64,000 nt of DNA, taken from assembly GCA_023227945.1 (NCBI GenBank), contig JALOCC010000005.1, forward strand, positions 1 through 64,000, in the 5' to 3' direction. This stretch comes from Candidatus Omnitrophota bacterium. Lineage in GTDB: Bacteria; Omnitrophota; Gorgyraeia; Duberdicusellales; 4484-171. The notes under the pieces are model-generated. The model was not told the DNA's origin. It ran no database searches and saw only the letters and a list, made by a program, of their open reading frames with translations. A program made the position numbers and the translations under genes. Position 1 is the stretch's first letter, and each line of letters starts with the position of its first letter. Of this stretch, positions 15,402 to 24,640 are shown piece after piece.

Positions 15402-17615
15402 ATGAAAGAAATATTTAACAAGATAATATTTACTATAGCTATCTTTGCTTTTCTTTCTTGTTTTCCTTTTCTTGCCTTTCCTCAGGAAAAAGTCCTCCCG
15501 GTTGAAATTAACGGAGATGAAATAAATTATGTACAGGCAGACGGCACGGTTCTTGTCAAAGGCCATGTCAAACTGAAATACAAGGAGATGGTGATTACAT
15601 GCGATGAGGCAAGTTATAATGCGAATACCAACATTGCCAATTTAAAAAGCAACGTAAAAATAGTGAGAAAAGATACAACTATTTACGGCGAAACAGTAGT
15701 TTATGATTTTAACAGCCAGAACGCAAAAATGGTAAATATGAGGATAGTATCGCCTCCGGTTTACGGTAAGGCAACTTCCGCCGGCAGCGAAGGCTCGAAT
15801 AAATATGTCTTAACTGGCGGATATATCACAACCTGTGACTTGGAGAAGCCTCACTATAAACTGATGGCAAAACAGATAATTGCTTATCCTAAGGTAAAGA
15901 TTGTTGCCAAAAATGTCGTGATGAAAGTTGGCGAAATTCCTGTTTTTTATTTCCCTTACCTGGCAGTTCCGCTTAAAGATAAATCTTTTCCTTTTATGAT
16001 AGTTCCAGGAAGTAGCAATGACTGGGGTTCTTATGTTTTAGGCCGCTGGCGTTATCATCTTAATGACCAGCAGCGTGGCCGCATTATACTTGATTGGTAT
16101 GAGAAAAGAGGCGTTGGTTATGGTATAAGCCATCATGTTGAGAGCAAAAAATATGGCGAAGCCCTTGTTAACTATTACAATATAGAAGATGACCTTTATA
16201 AGCTGGGAAATCGGGAAGAACTTTTTGACAGGTATCCGGAAAGGAAAAGTATTGACCCTAAATATTTGCAAGATGACCGTTATAAAGCGCAATTCTCGCA
16301 TAGTTGGCAGCCTACGGAAAATTTGTCTTTATTAAGCGAATTTAACAAATTCTCTGACGAATTTTTTATGAAAGATTTTTTCACCCGTGAATACGAAATA
16401 GAACCGCACCCATTAAGCTATAATTTAACAACTTATTCTTTCCCGAATTCTTCTCTGTCACTTTTAACGCAGGCAAGGGCAAACCACTTTTTTTCTGAAG
16501 TAGAATATCTGCCTCAACTTGAATATGATTTTTACCAGCAGACCCTGGGTCAAACAGGCCTGTATTTTCAATCAAAGACAACTGCAGGAAGCCTTGCGCA
16601 AAAAACCGCAAACTCCGGGCTTGGTGAGTCTTCAGGAAGAGTTTATACCAATAATGTTCTAAGCCGCCCGCAAAACTTTTTTGGCTGGCTTTATATTAAT
16701 CCTTATATAGGTAATTATAGTAGTTTTTATTCAAAAACTTTGGTTGACGAAGAAAATATTTGGCGTACTACCCCTACAGCAGGCGCTGACGTGAGCACAA
16801 AACTATACAAAATATTTAACACTAATTTTAATTTTTTTGGCACACCCGTTAAAAATATGCGCCATATCGTTACCCCAACCATTACCTATGCTTATACCCG
16901 TCCGCCTACAGTAGCGAATAGCAAGATTATTCAGTTTGACGCAATTGATAATCTGGCGAGAAATGAAACAGTAACAGTCACCTTGTATAATAAATTGCAA
17001 GCGAGAAATAATGAAAAAGTCTGGGATTTTTTATATTTTAGCCCGTCTTTTGAATTTCAAATTAATCGAAAAGAAGGAGTAAGCTTTTTTGATGAAACTG
17101 GCAATACCGTAGAACGAAGGGGCACTTATCTTAACCGGATAAAATCTGATTTAGAAATTTATTTTGCCGATGGTGTTTCTTTTAACGGCAATACTGACTT
17201 TGACGCTCTTACGAATGTTCTAAAAGAAGCAAATGCAGATTTAACTTTTCGTGACGTTAAAAAAGATAAATATTCGGTATCTGTTGGGCATAGATATGCC
17301 GTAGAATACGGTTCTGCCAGTGATCCTAGAATGTATAGCTCGCAAAGCACCTTGGATTTTGAATACCAGCTTACACAAAAATTGCGATTTAAGAATTACC
17401 TGCGCTATGAATATAAAACCGGAGCATTTGAAGAACAGCAATATGCTCTTCGGCAAGACTTGCATTGCTGGTGGATGGATGTCGGGGTAGATGTGGATAG
17501 GCAGAGAGAGGGTGTTACGGATTTAACCTTTTGGGTGGCTTTTACGCTTAAGGACTTTCCGGATCTTCATATTGGATTTGACCAAACTTACAGCGGTGCA
17601 AAGAAGACTTATTAA
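15402..17615 (+). CDS. lptD: LPS assembly protein LptD
   Basis: Outer-membrane barrel that delivers LPS to the cell surface. A signal peptide (residues about 1-26, hydrophobic core then AFPQ) is followed by an OstA/LptA-like jellyroll (VEINGDEINYVQADGTVLVKG, repeated VITCDEASYNANT units) to about residue 150, then a long barrel domain of alternating polar and aromatic strands ending in GFDQTYSGAKKTY. Cysteines are few; HCWWMDVG near the C-terminus resembles the usual C-terminal cysteine site. It shows that the cell has a true outer membrane with LPS transport. Its end overlaps the next gene. Confidence 0.92.
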   Translation: MKEIFNKIIFTIAIFAFLSCFPFLAFPQEKVLPVEINGDEINYVQADGTVLVKGHVKLKYKEMVITCDEASYNANTNIANLKSNVKIVRKDTTIYGETVVYDFNSQNAKMVNMRIVSPPVYGKATSAGSEGSNKYVLTGGYITTCDLEKPHYKLMAKQIIAYPKVKIVAKNVVMKVGEIPVFYFPYLAVPLKDKSFPFMIVPGSSNDWGSYVLGRWRYHLNDQQRGRIILDWYEKRGVGYGISHHVESKKYGEALVNYYNIEDDLYKLGNREELFDRYPERKSIDPKYLQDDRYKAQFSHSWQPTENLSLLSEFNKFSDEFFMKDFFTREYEIEPHPLSYNLTTYSFPNSSLSLLTQARANHFFSEVEYLPQLEYDFYQQTLGQTGLYFQSKTTAGSLAQKTANSGLGESSGRVYTNNVLSRPQNFFGWLYINPYIGNYSSFYSKTLVDEENIWRTTPTAGADVSTKLYKIFNTNFNFFGTPVKNMRHIVTPTITYAYTRPPTVANSKIIQFDAIDNLARNETVTVTLYNKLQARNNEKVWDFLYFSPSFEFQINRKEGVSFFDETGNTVERRGTYLNRIKSDLEIYFADGVSFNGNTDFDALTNVLKEANADLTFRDVKKDKYSVSVGHRYAVEYGSASDPRMYSSQSTLDFEYQLTQKLRFKNYLRYEYKTGAFEEQQYALRQDLHCWWMDVGVDVDRQREGVTDLTFWVAFTLKDFPDLHIGFDQTYSGAKKTY

Positions 17616-18918
17616 GAAAAACTATAAGATTTGTGTAGTAGGCGCAGGCCATGTAGGGCTTGTAAGCGCGGCTTGTTTTTCTGAGCTTGGTTACCGGGTA
17701 ATTTGTGTTGACAACGATAAAAAGAAAATAAAATCCCTTAAGGAGAAAACCCTGCCTTTTTATGAACCTGGCCTGGATTCAATTGTGATAAAAAACATAA
17801 ATAGGGGAAACCTTGTTTTTACATCAGCGCTTCCACAAAGCGTAAAGAAATCAGACGTAATATTTATAGTTGTAGGAACGCCGCCGCTGCCTGACGGTTC
17901 GGCTGATTTAACCTCGATAGAAAATGTTGCCAGGGTAATTGCAAAGAATTTGAATTCCTACAAGCTTATTGTTGAAAAGTCAACCGTTCCGGTACAAACC
18001 GGAAGTAAGGTCAAGGAAACAATATGTCGATATAGAAAAAATAATACAGAATTCGATATAGCGTCTAACCCGGAATTTTTAAGAGAAGGAAAAGCTATAT
18101 ATGATTTTTTTCATCCGGATAGAATAGTGATAGGCGTAGAGTACGAGCGTGCCGAAAAGATTTTAAAGAGCCTGTATTCTTCTATTAAGGCACCAATAGT
18201 TGTAACCGACATAAATACTTCAGAGCTGATAAAACATGCTTCAAATTCATTCCTGGCGACAAAAATTTCTTTTATAAATGCTGTAGCGCATATCTGTGAT
18301 TTGGCAGGAGCAAATGTAAAAAAAGTTGCCTTAGGCATGGGATTGGATAAGCGCATCGGAAAAGATTTTTTGGATGCGGGTTTGGGCTACGGTGGTTTTT
18401 GTTTCCCAAAAGACCTGGAAGCCTTTATCTATATTTCTAAAAAGTTAGGCTATATTTTTGGCCTAATCCAGGAAGTTAAAAGCATAAATGACCAACAGAA
18501 AAAATATTTTGTCGAAAAAATAAAAGAACATTTATGGGTGTTAAAAAACAAAAAAATAGCAATATTGGGGCTTTCTTTTAAGCCTGATACCGACGATATG
18601 CGTTTTGCCCCTTCGATAGACATAGTTAATCTTCTTGTAAACGAAGGAGCGCACCTTAAGCTATATGACCCTCAGGCAAACAACGCAGCAAAAAAAATTT
18701 TAAGAAATAAGAAAATAACTTTTGCCAAAAATGCTTATGACGCGGTAAGAAATTGCGATTGTATCTGTGTTCTTACCGAATGGGAAGAGTTTAAGAAATT
18801 AGATTTCTCGAAAATAAAAAAAATAATGCATTATCCTTTGCTTGCTGACGGAAGAAATATGTTCGATAAGAAACAAATTGAAGTATTGGGTTTTAAGTAT
18901 ATAGGGATAGGCACTTGA
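17596..18918 (+). CDS. UDP-glucose 6-dehydrogenase
   Basis: Oxidises UDP-glucose to UDP-glucuronate with two NAD+. The Rossmann motif CVVGAGHVGLVSA starts the protein, EFLREGKAI binds substrate, and the catalytic Cys269 (counted from the GTG at 17596) is in GYGGFCFPKDLEA. LGLSFKPDTDDMRFAPS is the C-terminal signature. No ATG is available near the start; GTG 17596, TTG 17572 or TTG 17578 are candidates, all inside lptD. It probably feeds the UDP-xylose synthase at 24.6 kb. Confidence 0.93.
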   Translation: MQRRLIKKNYKICVVGAGHVGLVSAACFSELGYRVICVDNDKKKIKSLKEKTLPFYEPGLDSIVIKNINRGNLVFTSALPQSVKKSDVIFIVVGTPPLPDGSADLTSIENVARVIAKNLNSYKLIVEKSTVPVQTGSKVKETICRYRKNNTEFDIASNPEFLREGKAIYDFFHPDRIVIGVEYERAEKILKSLYSSIKAPIVVTDINTSELIKHASNSFLATKISFINAVAHICDLAGANVKKVALGMGLDKRIGKDFLDAGLGYGGFCFPKDLEAFIYISKKLGYIFGLIQEVKSINDQQKKYFVEKIKEHLWVLKNKKIAILGLSFKPDTDDMRFAPSIDIVNLLVNEGAHLKLYDPQANNAAKKILRNKKITFAKNAYDAVRNCDCICVLTEWEEFKKLDFSKIKKIMHYPLLADGRNMFDKKQIEVLGFKYIGIGT

Positions 18919-18924
18919 TAGGCG

Positions 18925-19060
18925 CTAATTCCCACGAATTTGGAACGAATTTACACGAATAAATTCAGGATTTCATTTGTGGCAATTCGTTTGTAATTTC
19001 CCGCCTTTGGCGGGATCCCGCCAAATAAAATATTAAGGTGCGGGACGTGGCCATTCGTGC
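18925..19060. repeat. Word palindrome between the two sugar dehydrogenases, with nested modules
   Basis: Words such as cacgaatttgg and acgaatttacacgaat on the left face ggcaattcgtttg and ggccattcgtgcat on the right. Nested between are cccgcctttggcggg (19000-19014) and cccgcc..aaggtgcggg (19017-19044); the latter is the inverse orientation of the module seen at 3816-3846. Confidence 0.7.
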
Positions 19061-19068
19061 ATCAATAT

Positions 19069-20370
19069 ATGGATACCTACGCGTTATTAAAAAATAAAAT
19101 TCAGAACAAGAAAGCTAACATAGGAATTATTGGCTTGGGCTATGTCGGCCTTCCGCTGGCTATAGCTTTTTCAAAGAAAGGTTATCTCGTCTACGGTGTT
19201 GACACGAATTCAAAACACATCGAGCGGTTAAATAAAGGAGAAAGATATATCGTTGATATTGACCCGCAAGAGGCGCTTAGCCTTATTCGTAAGAAAAGAT
19301 TTGTGCCTACAATTGACGCAAGCGTGCTTGGCATTTGTGATTGTATAATAATATGCGTGCCTACTCCGCTTAGAAGAGTTAAAATGCCCGATGTTTCATA
19401 TGTTTTAGCGGCAGCAAAAACGATAAAAAAATATCTTCAAAATCAGCTTATTATTTTAGAAAGCACTTCTTACCCCGCTACAACGAGAGAGGTAGTTTTG
19501 CCTGTCTTAAGGGGCACCGGGCAGCGTTTAGAAAAAGATTTTTTCCTCTGTTTTTCTTCCGAACGGGTTAATCCCGCAGATAAAAAGTTTCCTTTAACGA
19601 AAATACCAAAAGTTGTAGGTGGATTTTCAGAAAAATCAACAGAGCTCGCATGTATTCTGTATTCAAGAATAATAAACAAAGTATTTCCTGTATCAAGTCC
19701 GGAAGTAGCCGAAACTGCAAAACTTCTGGAAAATACTTTTCGTCTTGTAAATATTGCTTTAGCCAATGAATTTGCTCTTGTTTGCAATAAGCTTGGAATA
19801 AGCGTGTGGGAAGTAATTGAAGCAGCAAAAACAAAACCTTTCGGTTTTATGCCATTCTATCCGGGGCCGGGCCTGGGAGGCCACTGTATTCCTATTGACC
19901 CTTTATATTTGTCCTGGAAGGCAAAAAAACTTGGTTTTAAAACTAAAATGATAGACCTAGCTTCTTATATAAACCATTTTATGCCGAAATATGTAATAGA
20001 ACGGCTTGAAAAATTATTAGGCAGCCGTGACGTGCGTTTAAAAGGTGCCAAAATATTAATTCTTGGCGTTGCTTACAAAAAAGACGTAAAAGATTTAAGG
20101 GAGTCCCCGGCAATAGAGATAATTGAAACATTGCAGAGCAAAGGTGCGAACGTAAGTTTTCATGACCCGTTTTTACCTTATCTGAAAATTGATGGAATTG
20201 ATTTAAAGCGCATTGAATTTAGCAAGAAGAACCTAAAAACATTTGATTGCGTAATTGTAGTTACCGACCATAGTAACATTGATTACAATTTTATAAAAAA
20301 TAATGCAAGGCTTATATTTGATACCCGTAATGTTTATAAGCGGGGCGGCGAAAATATAATAAGGCTATGA
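19069..20370 (+). CDS. UDP-N-acetylglucosamine 6-dehydrogenase type (WbpA/TviB-like)
   Basis: Nucleotide-sugar dehydrogenase. IGIIGLGYVGLPLAIAFSKKG is the NAD site (longer than usual spacing is not seen), SSERVNPAD binds substrate and Cys273 in GLGGHCIPIDP is catalytic. The HCIPIDPLYLSWKAK pattern is that of UDP-GlcNAc/UDP-ManNAc dehydrogenases rather than of UDP-glucose dehydrogenase, so the product is likely a UDP-HexNAc uronate. The upstream GTG at 19057 lies within the palindrome, so I prefer the ATG at 19069. It overlaps the next gene by 4 bases. Confidence 0.88.
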   Translation: MDTYALLKNKIQNKKANIGIIGLGYVGLPLAIAFSKKGYLVYGVDTNSKHIERLNKGERYIVDIDPQEALSLIRKKRFVPTIDASVLGICDCIIICVPTPLRRVKMPDVSYVLAAAKTIKKYLQNQLIILESTSYPATTREVVLPVLRGTGQRLEKDFFLCFSSERVNPADKKFPLTKIPKVVGGFSEKSTELACILYSRIINKVFPVSSPEVAETAKLLENTFRLVNIALANEFALVCNKLGISVWEVIEAAKTKPFGFMPFYPGPGLGGHCIPIDPLYLSWKAKKLGFKTKMIDLASYINHFMPKYVIERLEKLLGSRDVRLKGAKILILGVAYKKDVKDLRESPAIEIIETLQSKGANVSFHDPFLPYLKIDGIDLKRIEFSKKNLKTFDCVIVVTDHSNIDYNFIKNNARLIFDTRNVYKRGGENIIRL

Positions 20371-20813
20371 TTAAGGGTGTTGGAATAAAGAAATTAAAGG
20401 TAAATTACGATACAAGGGGCCATTTGATGGAAATCCTGCGCCGCGATGACAAAATCTTTAAAAGATTCGGCCAGGTTTATATAACGACTGCCAACCCAGG
20501 CGTTGTTAAAGCCTGGCATTACCATAAATTACAGGATGATTATTTCTGTTGTGTTTTTGGCAAAATGCGCCTGGCTTTATATGACGCCAGGAAAAAATCA
20601 GAAACATACGGCAAGGTTATGAATTTTGAGCTAGGGCTCAATAATCCAAAACTGGTAAAGATTCCCAAGGGTGTTTATCACGGTTTTAAGTGTATTTCAG
20701 ATGTAGCCGCAATAGTGGTAAATACGCCTACTCTGCCGTATAATAAGAAAAAACCAGACGAGTACAGGGTGGACGCGTTTAATAATGATATTCCATACAA
20801 TTGGAAAAAATAA
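20367..20813 (+). CDS. RmlC-like cupin, dTDP-sugar 3,5-epimerase family
   Basis: A 148-residue single cupin. VKAWHYHKLQDDYFCC, GKMRLALYDAR and KIPKGVYHGFKCISD follow the RmlC pattern (histidine and lysine of the active site, then the HGF strand), and the end PDEYRVDAFNNDIPYNW mirrors the RmlC C-terminus. It is shorter than classical RmlC (about 180). With rmlA, rmlB and rmlD next, it likely supplies the missing 3,5-epimerase step of dTDP-L-rhamnose; a 3- or 4-ketoisomerase or related role is the alternative. Confidence 0.8.
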   Translation: MIKGVGIKKLKVNYDTRGHLMEILRRDDKIFKRFGQVYITTANPGVVKAWHYHKLQDDYFCCVFGKMRLALYDARKKSETYGKVMNFELGLNNPKLVKIPKGVYHGFKCISDVAAIVVNTPTLPYNKKKPDEYRVDAFNNDIPYNWKK

Positions 20814-20815
20814 AC

Positions 20816-20945
20816 TCTAAACCCGAAATCCTAAATATTTATTTCAAGTTTGTGGTTTATTATTTGTGATTTGTTTAGAGTTTTCCGCCAGGGGCGGATC
20901 CGCCTTGTTTTTTCAAGGTGGCGGACGAGTTTAGGGTTTGTATAA
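20816..20945. repeat. Word palindrome between rmlC-like gene and rmlA, with nested modules
   Basis: The word ctaaaccc/cctaaa recurs on the left and ttgtttagag, gagtttagggtttg on the right. Nested inside are tccgccaggggcgga and ccgcc..caaggtggcgg (20900-20924), the latter again the inverse form of the ccgccaccttga module. Confidence 0.7.
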
Positions 20946-20963
20946 AATAGGGGGAAGAATAAA

Positions 20964-21701
20964 ATGAAGGGTGTAATTCTAGCGGGCGGGCTTGGAACAA
21001 GACTATATCCGCTTACGAAAATTACAAATAAACATCTTTTGCCGGTTTTTGATAAGCCGATGATATATTACCCTTTAACAACACTTATGGATGCGGGAAT
21101 AAAAGATGTACTTATAGTTACCGGCGGCAACCACGCAGGAGAATTCTTAAGGCTTTTAGGCAATGGTAAAGAACTTAACTTAAAAGAAATCCATTATACT
21201 TATCAAACCGGAGAAAAAGGAATAGCTGACGCCCTTAGGCTTGCTGAAGATTTTGCTGATGGAGAAAGAATAGTTGTAATCTTAGGAGATAACTTATTCG
21301 GAGAATCAATTAAACCTTATACAGAAAAATTTGCCAAACAACGCGAAGGTGCAAAGATACTTATAAAAAAAGTACGCAACCCTCAAAGATTTGGCGTGGT
21401 AGATTTTAAAGATGGCAAAGTTATTTCAATAGAAGAAAAACCTAAAAGTCCAAAATCAAGCTATGCGGTGGCCGGTTTATATATGTATGACTCAAAAGTA
21501 TTTGATTTTATACGTAAATTAAAAGTTTCCCGTAGAGGAGAATATGAAATTACTGATATAAACAATATGTATATCAAAGAAGGAATTCTTACTTATGATA
21601 TTTTAAAAGGCTACTGGACTGATTGTGGAACATGCGAATCACTGCTTCGGGCAAATATAATTGTTGCCAAAAAACAAGGCATTAACCTAAAAAATTTATA
21701 G
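20964..21701 (+). CDS. rmlA: Glucose-1-phosphate thymidylyltransferase, short form
   Basis: Makes dTDP-glucose. GVILAGGLGTRLYPLTKITNKHLLPV is the nucleotide-binding loop with the conserved Arg, followed by DKPMIYYPL, LGDNLFG and EEKPKSPKS. At 245 residues it lacks the C-terminal helical extension of the 290-residue enterobacterial enzyme, as in several archaeal and thermophile homologues. YWTDCGTCESLLRAN is typical of the family. The ATG is preceded by GGGGGAAG. Confidence 0.94.
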   Translation: MKGVILAGGLGTRLYPLTKITNKHLLPVFDKPMIYYPLTTLMDAGIKDVLIVTGGNHAGEFLRLLGNGKELNLKEIHYTYQTGEKGIADALRLAEDFADGERIVVILGDNLFGESIKPYTEKFAKQREGAKILIKKVRNPQRFGVVDFKDGKVISIEEKPKSPKSSYAVAGLYMYDSKVFDFIRKLKVSRRGEYEITDINNMYIKEGILTYDILKGYWTDCGTCESLLRANIIVAKKQGINLKNL

Positions 21702-21724
21702 GGTGTTAACCTAAAAGGTTTATT

Positions 21725-22687
21725 ATGAAGTTACTTGTAACAGGCGGTTGTGGGTTTATAGGCTCTAATTTCATACACTATATTCTTGAAACATATCCGG
21801 ACTACAAAGTTACAAATCTGGATTGTTTAAATTATGCCGGTAATTTAGAAAATCTTTCGGATATCGCTAAGAATAAAAATTATAAGTTTGTAAAAGGTAA
21901 CATCAGAGACTTTAAGGTGATGAGCAAATTAATAAAAGAAAGCGATTATGTGGTCAATTTTGCCGCGCAAACCCATGTCGACAGGTCTATAAAAAAGGCC
22001 AGCGAGTTTATTGAAACAAATATAAACGGAGTATTTACTTTGCTTGAAGCCTGCCGTAATTCCAAAATAAAACTTTTCATACAGATAAGTACCGATGAAG
22101 TATATGGCAGCACCTTGGAAGGCGCATTTATAGAAACAGATTTGCTTTGCCCCTCAAGCCCTTATTCGGCATCAAAGGCAGCAGCGGATTGTTTGTGCAA
22201 TGCTTATGCGGCTACTTATAAAATCCCAGTGATAGTAACAAGGTGTACAAATAATTTTGGGCCTTATCAATACCCGGAAAAAGTAATACCACTTTTCGTA
22301 ACCAATCTTTTGCAAGGTAAGAAGGTGCCGCTTTACGGAGACGGGCTTAATGTCAGAGACTGGATTTATGTTTATGACCACGTGCGGGCGATTGATTTTC
22401 TGATGCATAAAGGAAAGACAGGAGAAATATATAATATATCTTCGAATAACGAAGTCTCAAACATCGAATTGACAAAACTAATACTTAAAAAATTTGGCCT
22501 CGACGAAAATTACATAAAATATGTGCAGGACCGCCCTGCTCATGACCGCCGCTATTCGCTGGATTCTTCAAGGTTACGTTTACTTGGCTGGAAGCCGGTT
22601 TATGATTTCAGTACATCTCTGGACGCAACTATTGATTGGTATAAAGAAAACACTAAGTGGTGGACGAAAATAAAACAGCAAAAGTAG
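21725..22687 (+). CDS. rmlB: dTDP-glucose 4,6-dehydratase
   Basis: Extended SDR. TGGCGFIGSNFI is the NAD loop, NLDCLNYAGNLENL is diagnostic for RmlB, TDEVYG carries the catalytic Asp/Glu pair region and YSASKAAAD gives Tyr147 and Lys151. The product dTDP-4-keto-6-deoxyglucose can go to rhamnose (RmlC-like, RmlD) or to the WecE transaminase at 51 kb. The TAG stop is the first three bases of a gaagcggat palindrome. Confidence 0.96.
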   Translation: MKLLVTGGCGFIGSNFIHYILETYPDYKVTNLDCLNYAGNLENLSDIAKNKNYKFVKGNIRDFKVMSKLIKESDYVVNFAAQTHVDRSIKKASEFIETNINGVFTLLEACRNSKIKLFIQISTDEVYGSTLEGAFIETDLLCPSSPYSASKAAADCLCNAYAATYKIPVIVTRCTNNFGPYQYPEKVIPLFVTNLLQGKKVPLYGDGLNVRDWIYVYDHVRAIDFLMHKGKTGEIYNISSNNEVSNIELTKLILKKFGLDENYIKYVQDRPAHDRRYSLDSSRLRLLGWKPVYDFSTSLDATIDWYKENTKWWTKIKQQK

Positions 22688-22777
22688 AAGCGGATTACCG
22701 CGGATACTTACGCGGATTTCCGCACACGAACTCGCTTGCGTTTATCCGCGTTTAGATCCGCGGATATCCGCTTCTAT
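22685..22777. repeat. gaagcggat palindrome, copy at rmlB end
   Basis: Ends tagaagcggattaccgcgg and ccgcggatatccgcttcta are almost perfectly complementary, with an inner stem acgcggat..cgcttgcg/tttatccgcgt. Here the element is in the other frame from its sister copies, so its TAG ends rmlB at once and no tail is added. It fills the rmlB-rmlD gap. Confidence 0.82.
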
Positions 22778-22788
22778 AAAAGAAGCGA

Positions 22789-23649
22789 ATGCATAAGAAA
22801 ATCTTAGTTACCGGTTCACGCGGCATGCTTGGCGCAACGCTTCTGCCGTTGCTTAAAAACTACGACACTTTAGGAATAGATAAGGGTAATTGCGATATTA
22901 CCAACAAAAGCTCTTTGGCAAAAACCATAGGGAATCTAAAATTCGATGTAGTGGTGCATTGTGCGGCTTACACCGATGTAGATGGTGCTGAAGGAAAGAC
23001 AGGCAGCGCATTCCTGGTAAATGAAGAAGGAACAAGAAACGTAATTGAATCCATCAATAATAAAGACTGTTTTTTTATCTATATAAGTACAGACTATGTG
23101 TTTGATGGTAACAAAAAAACTGCATACACAGAGGAAGATATTGTTAATCCTCTAAGTATTTATGGCAAATCAAAACTGGCAGGAGAGAACTTAGTAGCGG
23201 GGTTAAATAAGTATATCATCATAAGGACAAGCTGGCTTTTTGGGCCCAATGGTAAAAATTTTATTTCTACGGTATTACGCCTTGCAAAAGAAAAAGAAAC
23301 AATCGAAGTAGCCGGTGACCAGATAGGTTCTCCCACGTATACACTGGATTTAGCCAAAGCGATATCGGATATAATTAATATATATTTCACAAAAGGTATT
23401 ACGTCAGGCATCTATAATATTACGAATACCGGTTTTTGCAGCTGGGCAGAGCTTGCCCGCTACATAATAAAAGAAGCAGGATTTAAAACGCATGTTGCAG
23501 AAATTAAATCGAAAGAACTTAAGCGCGCAGCCCAGAGGCCAAAAAATTCTATGCTTTCAAAAGAAAAATTTAAAGGTTTAAGTGGATATTATTTACCCAC
23601 GTGGCAGAAAGCAGTTCAACACTACTTGAAAAACTATTTACTTAACTGA
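22789..23649 (+). CDS. rmlD: dTDP-4-dehydrorhamnose reductase
   Basis: Last step of dTDP-L-rhamnose synthesis. ILVTGSRGMLGATLLPLL is the NAD(P) loop, VVHCAAYTDVDGAEG and ISTDYVFDG are RmlD signatures, and YGKSKLAGE holds the catalytic Tyr and Lys. RTSWLFGPNGKNFI follows. The 286-residue length is normal. It sits directly after rmlA and rmlB. Confidence 0.95.
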   Translation: MHKKILVTGSRGMLGATLLPLLKNYDTLGIDKGNCDITNKSSLAKTIGNLKFDVVVHCAAYTDVDGAEGKTGSAFLVNEEGTRNVIESINNKDCFFIYISTDYVFDGNKKTAYTEEDIVNPLSIYGKSKLAGENLVAGLNKYIIIRTSWLFGPNGKNFISTVLRLAKEKETIEVAGDQIGSPTYTLDLAKAISDIINIYFTKGITSGIYNITNTGFCSWAELARYIIKEAGFKTHVAEIKSKELKRAAQRPKNSMLSKEKFKGLSGYYLPTWQKAVQHYLKNYLLN

Positions 23650-23659
23650 TTGAACATTT

Positions 23660-24619
23660 ATGATTGAATTGAAAAATAAAAAAATTCTTGTAACCGGAGG
23701 AGCAGGATTCATCGGCTCCCATATTGTTGACAGGTTGATTGCCGAAGGCGTTTCAGTCGTTGTCCTTGATAATCTTTGTTCAGGTAGAATAGAAAACATT
23801 ACCCGCCATAAAGAAAAATTAAAATTTATTCAAAAAGACCTGCGAGATGATTCTGCCCTGGATGAGGCATTAGAAGGAATTGATTTGATATCGCATCAGG
23901 CAGCGCTGAGAAGCGTTCCAAAATCAATGAAAAAACCTTTGGAGTATCACGACGTAAATGTAACGGCCAGCCTAAAACTTTTTTTAAAAGCAAGAGAAAA
24001 AGGTATTAAACGTATAGTAATTGCATCCAGCAGCTCGATTTACGGCGAACGGTTTGATTTTCCTGAAAAAGAAAGTGATTATCCTAAGCCCATTTCTCCT
24101 TATGCTGCGACCAAGCTCATAGATGAGCATTATGCTTATCTATTTAGCAAGCAATTTAGCCTTGGGGTGGTAGCACTACGTTATTTTAATGTCTATGGGC
24201 CAAGGCAATCTCTCGATGATGAATATGCTGTAGTCATCCCAAAGTTTATAACTTGCCTTTTAGAGGGAAAAAATCCCCCGATATACGGTGACGGCGAACA
24301 AGAGAGGGATTTTACTTATGTAGAAAATGTAGTTGAAGCAAATATCTTAGCTTTAACTAAGCCGGGCATAGAAGGGGAGGTCTTTAATATAGGTAACGGC
24401 GCACCCAATTCAGTAAATGGATTATTAAAATCATTAAATAAGATTATGAATAAGAATATCAGCGCCACGTATTTACCGCTTCGTGCGGGCGATGTGCGCA
24501 AAACCCATTCGGATATAAGCAAAGCAGCTAAGCTTTTAGGATGGCAGCCGGAGATTGGTTTTGAACAGGGGCTTACGAAAACAGTTGAGTGGTTTAAGAA
24601 CGTGGGACGTAGAACGTAG
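23660..24619 (+). CDS. NAD-dependent sugar-nucleotide epimerase (UDP-glucose/GlcNAc 4-epimerase like)
   Basis: Extended SDR of 319 residues. ILVTGGAGFIGSHIVDRL binds NAD, SSSSIYG and the YAATKLIDEHYAYL motif hold the catalytic Ser/Tyr/Lys, and LRYFNVYGPRQ and GDGEQERDFTYVENVV bind UDP-sugar. The pattern is closest to the WbpP/Gne group, but the exact substrate is not decidable here. Its last residues NVGRRT are encoded by a short array of gtgggacgtag words. Confidence 0.88.
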   Translation: MIELKNKKILVTGGAGFIGSHIVDRLIAEGVSVVVLDNLCSGRIENITRHKEKLKFIQKDLRDDSALDEALEGIDLISHQAALRSVPKSMKKPLEYHDVNVTASLKLFLKAREKGIKRIVIASSSSIYGERFDFPEKESDYPKPISPYAATKLIDEHYAYLFSKQFSLGVVALRYFNVYGPRQSLDDEYAVVIPKFITCLLEGKNPPIYGDGEQERDFTYVENVVEANILALTKPGIEGEVFNIGNGAPNSVNGLLKSLNKIMNKNISATYLPLRAGDVRKTHSDISKAAKLLGWQPEIGFEQGLTKTVEWFKNVGRRT

Positions 24620-24637
24620 GATGTAGGACGTGGGACG
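24601..24637. repeat. acgtagg/acgtggg word array at the end of the epimerase gene
   Basis: Four to five near copies of (a)cgt(a/g)gga follow one another: cgtgggacgtagaacgtaggatgtaggacgtggga. The first copies encode the final residues and TAG stop of the epimerase. Unlike the others it is a direct array and not clearly a palindrome; it may be one arm of a lost element. Confidence 0.55.
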
Positions 24638-24640
24638 AAA

